From: Streptacidiphilus carbonis
Lineage (GTDB): Bacteria; Actinomycetota; Actinomycetes; Streptomycetales; Streptomycetaceae
Reading direction: 5' to 3'
Assembly: GCF_000787775.1 (NCBI RefSeq)
Contig: NZ_BBPM01000030.1
Location: 46,952 to 92,254, forward strand
Length of the DNA: 45,303 nt
Position 1 is the first letter of the stretch. Every line of letters begins with the position of its first letter. Below, in pieces: positions 9,101 through 18,177 of this stretch. The translations under genes and the position numbers were made by a program. The notes below the pieces were generated by a model. It was not told the DNA's origin, searched no databases, and saw only the letters and a list, made by a program, of their open reading frames with translations.

Positions 9101-10252
9101 CCAGGGGTTGTCCTGCTGCCAGTTGGGGTCGATGAACACCGGGTACTGGGTACCGGTACCGCTCAGGATGCTCTGACTGGGCGTCAGGCTGATGGTGCTG
9201 CCGGACACCGTCGCGGGGATGGTGGCGGTCTGGGCGCCGTCGCCGGGCCCGGTGGCGCTGCTCGTGCCACCGGTGCCGTCGGCCGACGTGGTGCTGGTGT
9301 CGGAGGGTGCGGCCTGGGCCAGAGACTTGACGAACAGTGCCTGGGTGGCGCCTGTGGCGGCCGCGGACGCGCTGGGGGTCGCGGTGCTGGGGGCGGCGCT
9401 GGCCGAGGGTGTCGCGCTGCTGCTGGCTGTGCTGGAGTCCCACATGAGCGGGGTGGGGGCGCTGAACTGGGTCTGGCCGCTGGTGTCGGTGGCGGCCAGG
9501 TTGCCGCCCTGGTCTGCGGTCACGGTCAGGTCGCTGCTGGTGGTGGTGAACTTCAGGTTCTTCACCAGCGGGTTGGCCGCGGCCGCGGCGGATTTGACGA
9601 CCAGGACGGTCATGGCGCCGCCGGTGGGGTTGGCGGTCACGTCCAGGTCCACGTCGGGGGCCACGTTCGGGTAGACCGCGGTGGTACCCGACCAGGTGGG
9701 GGCGGGCAGGGTGAACGGCGCGTTGATCGACAGCTTCTTGCCGTCCGCGCCGGTCATGGTGGCCACCGGGCCGGTGCCGCCCGCAGACAGGATCAGGGCC
9801 CCGGACGCGGCCTTGGGCGACAGGGTGCCGTCGGCGTTGGCGGTCAAGGTGGCGTCCAGTGGCACCCAGGTCCCGTCCTTCTGGACCCGCTGGGCCTGCG
9901 GGGACTGGGTGAGGGTGAACGAGCCGTCCGGGTTGGCCACCGTGGTGGTGAACGCGTCCGTCAGGGCGTCCACCGGCACGGGCTTGCCGCTGGACTTGGC
10001 CTGTGCCTGGGCGGTGGCGCGGGCCTGCTGGTCGGCGCTGAGCGTCGGCGGCGTGCCCGCGGTTTGGGCGGGGGCGTCGGCGATGTGGGCGGCCTCGACG
10101 GCTGCCGGGTCCGGGGTGGCAGTGTCGGCCCAGGCGCTGGGAGCGGCCGAGAGCAGCCCTGCGGCCAGGGCGATGACGGCCCCGGCGGCGCTGAACCGCC
10201 GACGTCTGACACTGCCGGCGGCGCGTGGGAGAGAGGAGGGCAAGGGCGGCAT
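6101..10252 (-). CDS. Large secreted DNRLRE / FG-GAP / LamG domain protein
   Basis: A 1383-residue secreted protein of the kind often found beside RHS proteins in streptomycetes. A signal peptide (RRRR then AAGAVIALAAGLLSA and APSAWA) is followed by about 300 residues rich in Ala, Ser and Thr and then a DNRLRE-like stalk domain. There follow modules resembling FG-GAP/VCBS repeats (GDTTGDSIPDVLTPGSDGNL; SPGDWNGSGRPGLWTRN) and a C-terminal LamG jelly roll (WTHLVAVFNATSKTMTLYVNGK; GSIADVRTYPSALTEPQI). The start at 10252 is chosen to place the signal peptide correctly, with AGGA about 12 nt upstream; the frame extends to a GTG at 10321. It is divergent from the RHS gene, and the two may share control. 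A role in adhesion or in carrying the RHS protein is inferred; no catalytic residues are recognised. Confidence 0.85.
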   Translation of the reverse strand: MPPLPSSLPRAAGSVRRRRFSAAGAVIALAAGLLSAAPSAWADTATPDPAAVEAAHIADAPAQTAGTPPTLSADQQARATAQAQAKSSGKPVPVDALTDAFTTTVANPDGSFTLTQSPQAQRVQKDGTWVPLDATLTANADGTLSPKAASGALILSAGGTGPVATMTGADGKKLSINAPFTLPAPTWSGTTAVYPNVAPDVDLDVTANPTGGAMTVLVVKSAAAAANPLVKNLKFTTTSSDLTVTADQGGNLAATDTSGQTQFSAPTPLMWDSSTASSSATPSASAAPSTATPSASAAATGATQALFVKSLAQAAPSDTSTTSADGTGGTSSATGPGDGAQTATIPATVSGSTISLTPSQSILSGTGTQYPVFIDPNWQQDNPWGEHFAWTQSAYPNQNNYDVSNTDYPGVGTCGTYPNGGSCSPNDTEETYYQFDTTALVGTTVYQATLDTAEHTSADMSCTTKYTIDLDWSGSLTNPTTWNSHPGSSQITSNSVGGARQTGCDGDVALNFNVTSTLQTAEEQQGKTQMTFKLHADDPSNVYGFKRFNHNAQLMVQYDTTPLAPNHLSTTDAGYYKSTAWDSFDYCTSAPAGVDSNWPWVNASGATLNAAPEGAQSQYRVNFRLWDDSSSTPAGDTYDTPANSPWVNTATAAHSDHLPVGAQASTGAVIKDGHAYGWLATGTDALPGVPSSPNSLVCHFRVDATAPTIKITNTGDFPPSGSGITPTKYTGQYGTIGVSVSDPAPSGYNGDTLAAQTSGVQCLKYGPDPTLTDTTTSTVCGSAISTLQIIAPHWGTNILYLQADDYAENFSQILPYAFYVPWNANGPAPKFGDTTGDSIPDVLTPGSDGNLYTHSLPNSSATTPTTSLAAVAAKSPDANADGKGWSSYQITHRGSVRGGMNVDDVIAHKPGDPTLYAYTNPGDEHIDGLFDNHLTLDRPACITDPANTNDTHCATYATDWSKTTQVLALGDIAHSALSQTSGTFQNRTGLLTTETTTTGNAALWFFPMASDQTLGTPVLLDTTTNWANLDLISPGDWNGSGRPGLWTRNRTTGAVSGYTFTLGSYTPVDTFGSPLPAVATLTAISTATPLNETLAAATYPVIGSEGDLTDSTGIPDLWTVSSTGALAEWTAGTSDGKNDQPVSTWATTSTPMGTTSAAANQWLMPAANYPSATLTQDAANLATTTAVAGPGYGTVTDNAASAKRAATLNGTNYLSSSTTAVDTSKDYTLSAWADLASTTGGDSTVLCQRDTAGKRCGIYLQYSSTQNGWALVAPSVDAYPMPAGSSYAKTAPGVTATPGKWTHLVAVFNATSKTMTLYVNGKFASTTTNASAWPATGPFLIGGTDNANNASNGSFNGSIADVRTYPSALTEPQITTLYNKPTG

Positions 10253-10521
10253 GCGGGCACTCGTTCCTGCGACTGGGCGGTGGGTAGAGGACAAGCGCAC
10301 TTTGCGACCGTGAAAACTCACAGGTCAACTGCCATGGTGCGAATGCGCAATGCTGAATCCTGATGTATACGGACATTCCTGGGTGGGTGAGAAGTGTCAC
10401 CCTGCACAAGAGGGGCACGGGATTCCATAAAGTCTTGACGGGCTCATCACATGGAGGTCACAGTGCGTTCGATCCACGTGCGCTTTCAGGACGTGGGCTC
10501 GGTGCGTCTGAGGGGTCTTCA
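10253..10521. other. Divergent control region between the LamG-type and RHS genes
   Basis: These 269 bp separate the two large genes. For the RHS gene a TTGACG (10435-10440) lies about 80 bp before the GTG start, but no matching -10 box is convincing. On the opposite strand no clear -35/-10 pair was found. It must contain both promoters unless transcription enters from elsewhere. Confidence 0.4.
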
Positions 10522-13500
10522 GTGGTCAAGCGGGGCAAGCGGAGTCGGGCCTGGTACTGGTTCCGGGGCGAACACCGCGTGTTGGGTGCCGTGTGCGCAT
10601 TGGCGGTGGGGGCGACTCTGCTGGGCCCGATCTCCGCGCAGGCGGCCACGGTGGACCCGCACAAGATCTGGTCACCGCCGAACACCGCCCTGCCGCGGAC
10701 GGCCTCCATCTCCGGCCATGACGTCGGCCTGCCGGCTGCGACCAAGTCCAAGTACCCGGTACCGGGACTGTGGCAGCCCGCGCCGGCGAGCACCACGGTG
10801 TCAGGCAGTGCGACGGCGACCCTTCCGGCGCCGACTGCCGCAACTGGCGGCAAGGGAACGGACAGTGCCGCATCGGTGCGTGCGGGCACGCTGCCGGTGT
10901 GGCTGGCCGGCCGGAGCGCGGCGGGCCGCTCGGCGGGCGCCGCGGGTGCGGTCACGGCGACGGTCGCCGACACTGCCCACACGCAGGCCGCCGGGGTGCA
11001 CGGGCTAATCGTGTCGCTGTCGCCGGGCAGTGCGGCAGCGTCCAAGGCCCCCGTGCAGGTGGGCCTGGACCTCAGTTCGCTGGATGCCAGCTACGGCGCA
11101 GACGCGGCCGAGCGCTCGCGCCTGGTCGAGCTTCCCGCCTGCGCGCTGACGACCCCACAGGCCAAGGGCTGCCTGGCCGCCACCCCCATCGCCTCGCACT
11201 ACGACCCGGCCACCAAGCGGCTGGTGGCCGACGTGACCCTGCCCGCTGCGGCCGCTGCCACGGGGCCCGCCTCGGCACTGCGGTCCCCGACGACCGGCGG
11301 CCAGGCCCAGCCGCCCGTGGTGCAGGCCTCGGCGATACAGAGCGGGACGGTTGCCGCGAGCGCCGCGCAGATGACCCCGATGGTCCTGGCTGTGCAGACG
11401 ACATCGAGCGGCGGCGCCGGGACCTACTCCGCCACGAGCCTGCAGGGCAGTTCGGCCTGGGCCTCGGGCAACTCCAGCGGCTCCTTCACCTACAGCTACC
11501 CGATCGCGGTGCCGCCCGCGCTGGGGGGCACCGCGCCGCAGGTATCCCTGACCTACGACTCGTCCTCCATCGACGGGAAGACCTCGGCGACCAACGCCCA
11601 GGCATCGAACGTGGGCGACGGTTGGGATGTGTCGTCTGGCGGATTCATCGAGCGCTCGTTCAAGTCCTGCGACAAGGACGGCCTCACCGGCTCCGGTGAC
11701 GAGTGCTGGGGCGGCAACGTCGCCACGTTGTCGCTGGGAAGCCACTCCGGGACCCTGGTGCGCGACGATACGACCGGGGCCTGGCACCTGCAGGGCGACG
11801 ACGGCACGAAGGTCGAGTTCGTCGACTCTGCGCAGCCGGGCAACGGGGCTACCTTCGGGGAGTACGTCAAGGTCACCGACCCCTCCGGCACGGTGTACTA
11901 CTTCGGCCTGAACCATCTGCCCGGCGGCGACGGCACCGACCCCTCCACCAACAGCAACTGGACCGTTCCCGTCTACTCGCCCAAGAGCGGCGACCCTTGC
12001 TACACCGCAGCCCAGGCCCAGGCGTCCTGGTGCAGCATGCCGTGGCGGATGAACCTGGCCTACGCGGTGGACCCGCACGGCAACCTGACCACCTACACCT
12101 ACGCCCCCGCCGCTACCAACTATTACAGTCGTGGCGGCGGTCAGAACAACGGCACCGGCACGCTGACCGGCTACACCCCCGGCGGCTCATTGGCCAAGAT
12201 CAACTACGGCCAGACCCTGGCCGGACAGGTCGCGGCCAAGGGCACGGCCGCTGTCGCGGCTACCGTCAAGTTCAACCTGGCAGCCGAGGGGCGCTGTGAC
12301 ACCAGCGGTGGTTTCACCTGCTCCGGTGCCACGCTGTCCTCCACGAACGCCACGCACTGGCCCGACGTGCCCTACGACCAGTACTGCCCCAGCGCGGGGG
12401 CGTGCACCAACTACGGGCCCAGTTTCTGGACCAACCAGCGGCTGGCATCGATCACCACCCAGATCCAGTCCGCCGGCGCCACCCAGCAGGTCGACTCCTA
12501 CGCGCTGACCCAGTCCTACCGCACGCCCGGAGACGGCACCAAGCCCCCCCTGTGGCTGGACTCGATCCAGCGCACCGGCAAGGACGGCACCACGCCGATC
12601 ACCCTGCCCGCGGTCAGCTTCACTCCGGTCATGCTGGCCAACCGCGTGGACGGCACCAACCTGGTGCCGGCACCCGCCCCCTACTACCGTCCGCGCATCC
12701 AGACCCTGACCACCGAGAGCGGCGAGCGCCTCAACGTCGACTACAACCTGCCGGCCTGCTCACGGGTGAACAACGTCATGCCCGCCTCCGCGGACAGCGA
12801 CACCATGGCCTGCTTCAACGTGCTGTGGTACCCGCCGGGCTCCACCGCCGGCCAGCCTCCCGCGAGTGACTGGTTCAACCACTACACCGTCGCCTCGGTG
12901 ACCGCCAACGACACCGTGGCCGGCGCCCCCTCCCGAGTCACGAGCTACAGCTACGGCGCCGCCGCCTGGCACCGCGACGACAGCGAGCTCACCGACCCCG
13001 CCACCCGCACCTGGGACCAGTTCCGCGGCTTCGCCTCGGTGGACACCGTGACCGGCACAGGTGGTGACGGACCGCAGGGGCAGACCGTCGCCTACTACAT
13101 GCAGGGCATGAACGGCGACGTCATGGCCGACGGCAGCACTCGCAGCGCTCAGGCCGGCGCCGGAACGTGGAGCGGCGCGGTCACCGACGACGACTGGCTG
13201 TCCGGACAGGTCCTGGAGACCGACACCTACAACCACGCGTACGCCACCGGCAACCCTGGCAGCGTGGTCTCCTACACCTTCACCCGCGCCAGCGGACCGG
13301 TCACCACTGCCACCCACGCCCGCGGCGGCTCCCTGCCCGACCTGGTCGCCCGCTTCGCCACCACCAAGACGGTGTCCACCACCGAGTCCTTGAAAGCCGA
13401 CGGAACCTGGCGCACCTCCACGAGCACCGCCACCTCGGACTCGGCCCACGGCAACCGCCCGCTGACCCAGGACACCACCGCCGACGGCCTGCCCGAGACC

Positions 13501-16500
13501 TGCGCGCGCACCAGCTACGCCACCAGCACCACGACGCAGATGACCGAGCTCGCCGACGAGACCCTCACCGTTTCCGGGGCCGGTGCCTGCACCGCTGTGG
13601 CCACCGCGTCCAACACGGTCTCCGACAGCCGCTCCCTGTACGACGGCCAGCCTTTCGGGCAGGCCCTGGGTGCCGGGGACGTGACCTCCAAGCAGGTCCT
13701 GAAGTCCTATGACGGCAGCGGCAACCCGGTGTACACCACCGTGACCGCGTCGACGTTCGACACCTACGGACGCGTCGCCTCCAGCACCGACCCCAACGCC
13801 ACCGACAGCGCTCACACCGGCGGCGCCACCACCACCCTGACCTTCAAGTCCGCGGCCGCGGGCGAACTGCCCACCGAACTGGACACCGTCGCGCCGGTGC
13901 CGGGCAAGACCACCACCTGGCCCAGCAGCCAGAGCTTCGACCCCGCCCGTGGCCTGGTCCTCACTAGCACCGACATCAACGCCAAGGTCACCAAGACCAC
14001 CTACGACGCCCTCGGGCGCACCACCGCGGTGTGGAAGCCGGGCAACACCACCACCAACGCCGACATCCTGTACACCTACGCCGTCAACGGCACCACCGCC
14101 CCCTCCTCTACCACCACCGCCACCTTCGGCCCCAAGGGCACCAACCGCCTGTACAGCATCCAGATCTTCAACGGCTTCGGCGAAGTGGCCCAGACCCAGT
14201 CCACACCGGGGATCTCCGCCTACACCGGCCGCATGATCACCGACAGCTACTACGACTCGCAGGGACGCGTCGTCAAGTCCCACGCCGCCTGGTACAACAG
14301 CGACACCGGTCCCACCACCACCCTGTACGCCACCAACAACGACACCCAGGCCCCCACCGAGACCACCACCGCCTACGACGGGTTGGGCCGCGCCACCTTG
14401 TCGACGTTCCTGTCGCTGGGACATGCCCAGTCCTCGACCAGCACCGTCTACCGCGGCGCGGACGAGACCGATGTGACCCCGCCCGCCGGGTCCACCCCCA
14501 CCACCACGATCACCGACGCGGCCGGGCGCACCAGCCAGACCTGGCAGTACCGCACCACCACTGCCACCGGCCAGGCCTCGGACGCGGACGTCACCACCAC
14601 CACCTACAACGCAGCCGGCCAGGTCGCCACTCACACCGACACCACCGGCAAGGACACCTGGACCTACAGCTACGACCTGCAGGGCCGTCAGATCAAGGCC
14701 GTGGACCCGGACACCGGCACCACCACCACGACCTACACCGCAGACGGGCAGGCCGCCACCACCACCGACGCCCGCAAGCAGACCCTCGCCTACACCTACG
14801 ACCTGCTGGGCCGTAAGACCGGCGAGTACAACGGCACCGTCGCGGCGGCCAACGAGCTGGCCTCCTGGACCTACGACAGCGTCACCGGCGGCCTGGGCCA
14901 GCCCGCCACCGCGACCCGCTACACCGGCGGCGTCAGCGGCACCGCCTACAGCCAGGCCACGCTGGGCTACGACAACGCCTACCGCTCCACCGGCACCACC
15001 ACCACGTTGCCCGGCTCCCTGGTCGGCCAGACCGCAGCCCTGACCTACACGACCCACGCCGCCTACGATCCCTACTCCGGCGCACTGACGGCCTCCCAGG
15101 ACGGCGCAGCCGCAGACCAGCCCGCCGAGACCCTCAATTACGGCTACGACGTCAACGGCCCGCTGCTCACCTACGGCTCCGCGACCACCACCTACGACCT
15201 GTCCACCGACTGGGACCCGTGGGGCCGCGCGCTGCGCACCACACTCAACCCGTGGGGCACCGAGGTCGTCTCCACCTACAACTACGACCAGGGCACCGGG
15301 CACGTCCTGTCGGACTTCATCGATAAGCAGACCGCCCTGACCGGCTCGGTCGACCAGTACAACTACACCTACAACCAGGCCGGACAGGTCACCTCGGTCC
15401 AGGACATCCCGGACAACACCCCGGCCCAGAGCGACCTGCAGTGCTTCAGCTATGACTATCTCGGACGCCTGAGCACCGCCTGGACCGACACCGGAACCAC
15501 GACCGTCGCCCCCTCCCCGTCCATCGGCGGCATCGGCGGCTGCACCAACACCAGCCCCACCTCCGGCGCCGCAGCGGGCAAGACCACCGTGGGCGGACCG
15601 GCGGCCTACTGGACCAGCTACACCTATGACCTGACCGGCAACCGCACAGGCCAGACCCAGCACAACACCGCTGGCACCACCAGCAAGGACGTCACCACCA
15701 TCCAGACGTTCCCCGCCGTCGGCCAGAACAACACCCCCACGACCGCGCCCAACACCGGCGGCGGCACTGGCGGCCCCCACGCCCTGCTGTCCTCCACCAC
15801 CACCGGGACCACCGGCAGCACCGCCTACCAGTACGACGCCGACGGCAACACGACCAATATCACCGCGACCGCCGGCACCACTAATTTGACCTGGGACGCT
15901 GAAGGTCACCTCGCCTCCGACACGGCCACCGGAGCCACGGGCCCCACTACTTACCTCTACGACGCCGCCGGCAACCTCTTGGTGCGGACCGCCCCGGACA
16001 AGACCAACACGATCTACCTCGGCGACGACGTCATTACCTACAAGGCGGGCAACACGCCCGCGGCCCAGGACACCCGCACCTACACCACGCCCAACGGCAT
16101 CAGCATCATCAAGCACGGCACGAGCGAGAACTTCGAGATCAGCGACGCCCACGGCACCGCCGCCCTGGACATCAACGCCACCACCCTGGCCGAGACCCGC
16201 CGCTACCTCGACCCCTTCGGCAACGCGCGCGGTACCACCCCCGCGGCCTGGACCCTGGCCAATGGGTACGGCGACAAGGGCTTCGTCGGAGGCACCCAGG
16301 ACCCGACCACAGGCCTGACCAACCTAGGCGCCCGCGAGTACCAGCCCGCCACGGGACGCTTCCTCAACGTCGACCCCCTGTTCAACAGCGCCGACCCGCA
16401 GTCCTGGAACGGCTACGCCTACAGCAACAACGCCCCCACCAACGGCAGCGACTCCACCGGCATGTACTGCGACGGCTGCCAGCAGGACGCCAGCGAAGGC

Positions 16501-17691
16501 GCGGCAGGCGCGGCCGCCGCAGCAGCGACAGACGACATCGGCTGCTCCGCAGATGCCAGCGGAAATTGCAGGTCACAGCAGACCGTGGACGCGGAATGGC
16601 ACCGCGAGGGGTGGGCCCACAAGGCCGGGAACGACCTCCCCCCGATCACCATCGTCAAAAAGTTCCAGCCGAAATATCCCACGATCAACCAGATGGTCAA
16701 CTTCGGGGAGTTCGACCCGAACCTCACCTTCGAACAAAACGTCGAAATATACTTCCGCGACCGCTGCAGTTTTGACATCACTCAAAACGGCTGCGTAGAC
16801 CTGCAGCACTTCTACGACCACTGGAGCGCCGTCCAGAGCATCCCCACCAACCCCTGCAACTCCATCTCCCTCTGCAGGTCCGTTCCGGACATGCTGACGG
16901 TGCTGCTCTCGGACCCAGAATTCTATGCCAACCCCGAAGATGCGGCATTCGGTGGATGCTTCAATAGCTTTCCGGGCCAGACCCAGGTGCTACGAGCCGA
17001 CACGCTGACCGAGCCGATCAGCGCCATCAAAATCGGCGACACCGTCCTGGCCACCAACCCGCTAACCGGCCAGACGCAAGCCGAAAAAGTCACCGACGTC
17101 ATCAAAACGCTGACCGACACCGAATTCACCGACCTCGTCATCAACACCATCACTGGCCCCCAGAAACTCACCTCCACCCAGCACCACCCCTACTGGGACG
17201 TCACCGCCCAGCGCTGGACGAACGCCGCGGACCTCCACGCCGGGGATCGCCTCCGTGAACCCGACGGGCGCACCGTTACCATCGCCCGCGTCCGCAACTA
17301 CGTCGGCCATGTGGTCACCTACAACCTCACCGTCGCCAACCTCCACACGTACTATGTACTGGCCGGTACTACGCCGATCTTGGTCCATAATACGGGGCCG
17401 GATTGTCGAATTCCGGTGGGTGGTAAGAATGGTGACGCACTCGGCGACGAGGACTTCCATGGGAGTGACTACTCGCTGGATGAAATCGTGGGGTTTGTAA
17501 ACGGGCACACCGGCGATGCAAATCCGGCAATGGGACGGCCCACTGAAGCTCAAATTGAGACGACTCTTCGGCAGGCTGGTCCAGTTCAGCTTGCCGGGCA
17601 GAATTCATCGAGGTTTGACTACGAGGGCGTGAGGGTGATTGTGAACTGGAATACTCCTTGGAAGAGCACTGCATACTACCCAGGGAAGTAG
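10522..17691 (+). CDS. RHS/YD-repeat polymorphic toxin with Hint domain and C-terminal toxin tail
   Basis: A 2389-residue secreted polymorphic toxin. The GTG at 10522 has GAGGGG about 6-7 nt upstream and opens a basic signal peptide (VVKRGKRSRAW, then a hydrophobic stretch ending PISAQA); the frame is open further upstream without function. After a repeat-poor N-terminus, about residues 320-600 resemble the SpvB/Tc-toxin shell (SFTYSYPIAVPPALGG; QVSLTYDSSSIDG). YD repeats follow (TYDALGRTT, SYDLQGRQI, TYDLLGRKT, SYDYLGRL), then the RHS core end (LGAREYQPATGRFLNVDP). The Hint self-cleaving domain spans about C2146 to H2289-N2290 (CFNSFPGQTQVL to ILVHN). The last 99 residues are the variable toxin tail, with DFHGSDYSLDEI, RPTEAQIETTL and VRVIVNWNTPWKSTAYYPGK. 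The tail is compact and charged, possibly an RNase of the BECR fold, but the family is not recognised. An immunity gene follows after 2 bp. Confidence 0.92.
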   Translation: MVKRGKRSRAWYWFRGEHRVLGAVCALAVGATLLGPISAQAATVDPHKIWSPPNTALPRTASISGHDVGLPAATKSKYPVPGLWQPAPASTTVSGSATATLPAPTAATGGKGTDSAASVRAGTLPVWLAGRSAAGRSAGAAGAVTATVADTAHTQAAGVHGLIVSLSPGSAAASKAPVQVGLDLSSLDASYGADAAERSRLVELPACALTTPQAKGCLAATPIASHYDPATKRLVADVTLPAAAAATGPASALRSPTTGGQAQPPVVQASAIQSGTVAASAAQMTPMVLAVQTTSSGGAGTYSATSLQGSSAWASGNSSGSFTYSYPIAVPPALGGTAPQVSLTYDSSSIDGKTSATNAQASNVGDGWDVSSGGFIERSFKSCDKDGLTGSGDECWGGNVATLSLGSHSGTLVRDDTTGAWHLQGDDGTKVEFVDSAQPGNGATFGEYVKVTDPSGTVYYFGLNHLPGGDGTDPSTNSNWTVPVYSPKSGDPCYTAAQAQASWCSMPWRMNLAYAVDPHGNLTTYTYAPAATNYYSRGGGQNNGTGTLTGYTPGGSLAKINYGQTLAGQVAAKGTAAVAATVKFNLAAEGRCDTSGGFTCSGATLSSTNATHWPDVPYDQYCPSAGACTNYGPSFWTNQRLASITTQIQSAGATQQVDSYALTQSYRTPGDGTKPPLWLDSIQRTGKDGTTPITLPAVSFTPVMLANRVDGTNLVPAPAPYYRPRIQTLTTESGERLNVDYNLPACSRVNNVMPASADSDTMACFNVLWYPPGSTAGQPPASDWFNHYTVASVTANDTVAGAPSRVTSYSYGAAAWHRDDSELTDPATRTWDQFRGFASVDTVTGTGGDGPQGQTVAYYMQGMNGDVMADGSTRSAQAGAGTWSGAVTDDDWLSGQVLETDTYNHAYATGNPGSVVSYTFTRASGPVTTATHARGGSLPDLVARFATTKTVSTTESLKADGTWRTSTSTATSDSAHGNRPLTQDTTADGLPETCARTSYATSTTTQMTELADETLTVSGAGACTAVATASNTVSDSRSLYDGQPFGQALGAGDVTSKQVLKSYDGSGNPVYTTVTASTFDTYGRVASSTDPNATDSAHTGGATTTLTFKSAAAGELPTELDTVAPVPGKTTTWPSSQSFDPARGLVLTSTDINAKVTKTTYDALGRTTAVWKPGNTTTNADILYTYAVNGTTAPSSTTTATFGPKGTNRLYSIQIFNGFGEVAQTQSTPGISAYTGRMITDSYYDSQGRVVKSHAAWYNSDTGPTTTLYATNNDTQAPTETTTAYDGLGRATLSTFLSLGHAQSSTSTVYRGADETDVTPPAGSTPTTTITDAAGRTSQTWQYRTTTATGQASDADVTTTTYNAAGQVATHTDTTGKDTWTYSYDLQGRQIKAVDPDTGTTTTTYTADGQAATTTDARKQTLAYTYDLLGRKTGEYNGTVAAANELASWTYDSVTGGLGQPATATRYTGGVSGTAYSQATLGYDNAYRSTGTTTTLPGSLVGQTAALTYTTHAAYDPYSGALTASQDGAAADQPAETLNYGYDVNGPLLTYGSATTTYDLSTDWDPWGRALRTTLNPWGTEVVSTYNYDQGTGHVLSDFIDKQTALTGSVDQYNYTYNQAGQVTSVQDIPDNTPAQSDLQCFSYDYLGRLSTAWTDTGTTTVAPSPSIGGIGGCTNTSPTSGAAAGKTTVGGPAAYWTSYTYDLTGNRTGQTQHNTAGTTSKDVTTIQTFPAVGQNNTPTTAPNTGGGTGGPHALLSSTTTGTTGSTAYQYDADGNTTNITATAGTTNLTWDAEGHLASDTATGATGPTTYLYDAAGNLLVRTAPDKTNTIYLGDDVITYKAGNTPAAQDTRTYTTPNGISIIKHGTSENFEISDAHGTAALDINATTLAETRRYLDPFGNARGTTPAAWTLANGYGDKGFVGGTQDPTTGLTNLGAREYQPATGRFLNVDPLFNSADPQSWNGYAYSNNAPTNGSDSTGMYCDGCQQDASEGAAGAAAAAATDDIGCSADASGNCRSQQTVDAEWHREGWAHKAGNDLPPITIVKKFQPKYPTINQMVNFGEFDPNLTFEQNVEIYFRDRCSFDITQNGCVDLQHFYDHWSAVQSIPTNPCNSISLCRSVPDMLTVLLSDPEFYANPEDAAFGGCFNSFPGQTQVLRADTLTEPISAIKIGDTVLATNPLTGQTQAEKVTDVIKTLTDTEFTDLVINTITGPQKLTSTQHHPYWDVTAQRWTNAADLHAGDRLREPDGRTVTIARVRNYVGHVVTYNLTVANLHTYYVLAGTTPILVHNTGPDCRIPVGGKNGDALGDEDFHGSDYSLDEIVGFVNGHTGDANPAMGRPTEAQIETTLRQAGPVQLAGQNSSRFDYEGVRVIVNWNTPWKSTAYYPGK

Positions 17692-17693
17692 AG

Positions 17694-18155
17694 ATGACAG
17701 ACAGTATTGATTCCCGATTGGCGCATTGCTTGAGTGCTGGCGAGCTCTCCATGCTTCGCGCGACTATGATTGAGATGGGCCCTGGTCGGCAGATTGACGT
17801 CCCATCTGTCTTGGAGGCGTGGCATAGGCACGTCGAAAAGATGGAGAGGGATCTCAGTCTCCCTGACTCGGATCGAACCGTCTGGGGAGCGCATGACCTC
17901 CTGGCGGCACTGTCGATCCGGAATTTCGTGCAGCGTGCCTTGGATTCGCTAGACGATGACTTGGCGGCGAGGGTTAATCCGCTGCTTTTGGCTATCGATG
18001 ATAAGTTCATCTCATTCACGGAAGAGGATGCATCGGCAGTGATTGGGAAGGTCGACGAGCTTCCCGCTGATTCTGATCATTGGTGGTGGCGGAGAATCCC
18101 CACTTTTGGGCCTATTCGCAGAGAATTGGACCAAATCGCACAATCGACCTCATAG
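17694..18155 (+). CDS. Putative immunity protein to the RHS toxin tail
   Basis: A 153-residue acidic, soluble, largely alpha-helical protein without signal peptide or membrane segment. The ATG at 17694 lies 2 bp after the toxin stop, with AGGGAAG overlapping the toxin's last codons about 8 nt before it; an in-frame ATG at 17658 inside the toxin gene is less likely. Position and size are those of polymorphic-toxin immunity genes. The C-terminal WWWRRIPTFGPIRRELDQIA is distinctive. Base composition of the toxin tail and this gene is visibly less GC-rich than the RHS body, as in exchangeable tail cassettes. Function is inferred from position only; no immunity family could be named. Confidence 0.7.
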   Translation: MTDSIDSRLAHCLSAGELSMLRATMIEMGPGRQIDVPSVLEAWHRHVEKMERDLSLPDSDRTVWGAHDLLAALSIRNFVQRALDSLDDDLAARVNPLLLAIDDKFISFTEEDASAVIGKVDELPADSDHWWWRRIPTFGPIRRELDQIAQSTS

Positions 18156-18177
18156 CGCTGGATGCGCCCAATCGGTA

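Noticed and set aside
12760-16152. Long open frame of 1130 codons on the minus strand opposite the RHS gene
   Set aside because: Composition is Gly/Val/Ala/Arg mirror sequence of a GC-rich YD-repeat gene, with no motif or ribosome site; a codon-bias shadow.
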